Shown piece by piece: positions 63,893 to 64,000 of a stretch of 64,000 bases of DNA; position 1 is the first letter of the stretch, and every line of letters begins with the position of its first letter. Location of the stretch: contig CAUJNA010002846.1 of NCBI GenBank assembly GCA_963377175.1, positions 418,501 to 482,500 on the forward strand, given 5' to 3'. This stretch comes from Effrenium voratum. Taxonomy: Eukaryota > Sar > Dinophyceae > Suessiales > Symbiodiniaceae. Position numbers and translations under genes: made by a program. The notes beneath the pieces are model-generated. The model was not told the origin of the DNA and made no database searches. It saw only the letters and a program-made list of their open reading frames with translations.

Positions 63893-64000
63893 TAAAGTAA
63901 AAACCCTAGAAAGGCTCGAATCGAGGGGTGGGTGGAGCCCATCGGAACCCGAAGAGTTCCCCGAAATTGGGAGCCGAATTAAAGCCTAAAAACCGCTAGG

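Overview
The window is a piece of a nuclear genome of a unicellular eukaryote, most likely an alga. It carries a decayed or mis-read integrated DNA virus at its left end (about 1-13,355) and repeat-crowded host DNA in the rest. A dinoflagellate host is my best guess but only a guess. It rests on one exon-like island with a zinc-finger motif of a type common in dinoflagellates (24,151-24,239, minus strand), scattered degenerate TTTAGGG-type telomere-like sequence, many small inverted-repeat elements and almost no open coding sequence. I did not find the dinoflagellate spliced leader, so this is not confirmed. LAYOUT 1-13,355: AT-rich, densely coding on both strands, with the gene set of a Polinton-like virus (PLV). 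In order: a class 3-like lipase (minus, cut by the window edge), a possible minor capsid protein, a CxxC/HxxxC zinc-binding structural protein, a fibre protein ending in a peptidase S74 self-cleaving chaperone domain, a small minus-strand gene, one very long replication protein (B-family-like polymerase palm, superfamily 1 helicase, HNH-like zinc module), a retroviral-type (rve) integrase, and a tandem set of small cysteine-rich genes. Nearly every gene is broken by +1/-1 shifts, most of them in homopolymer runs, and the fibre gene is split by a 1.14-kb GC-rich insert with a 3-bp target duplication. Major capsid protein, packaging ATPase and protease are not in view and would lie to the left of the window. 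Several genes share an upstream ATTTAAAGAAATA box; the structural genes lack it. LAYOUT 13,356-64,000: GC-balanced host DNA made largely of short non-autonomous elements with terminal inverted repeats, of at least a dozen families (called A, B, C, E, F, G, H, I, J, K, L, N and O below), plus three striking tandem arrays: a 3.2-kb CATA array (37,519-40,724) carried inside a larger insertion, a 2-kb GTGT/GCGT/GTTT array (52,239-54,214), and a 1-kb minisatellite of about 49-bp units (61,908-62,935) that has clearly grown out of the middle of a family-A element. Short islands with codon-like composition and splice-like edges at 15.8, 17.1, 17.4, 21.5, 24.2 and 32.4 kb all read best on the minus strand and may be exons of one or more intron-rich host genes. 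No rRNA, convincing tRNA or CRISPR was found. HOW IT FITS: the virus genes form a coherent replication/integration/virion set, now probably inactive. None of the host repeat families that fill the right-hand 50 kb was recognised inside the viral segment except the single GC-rich insert, whose ends resemble those of the insertion carrying the CATA array, so the same mobile family may have hit both the virus and the host.
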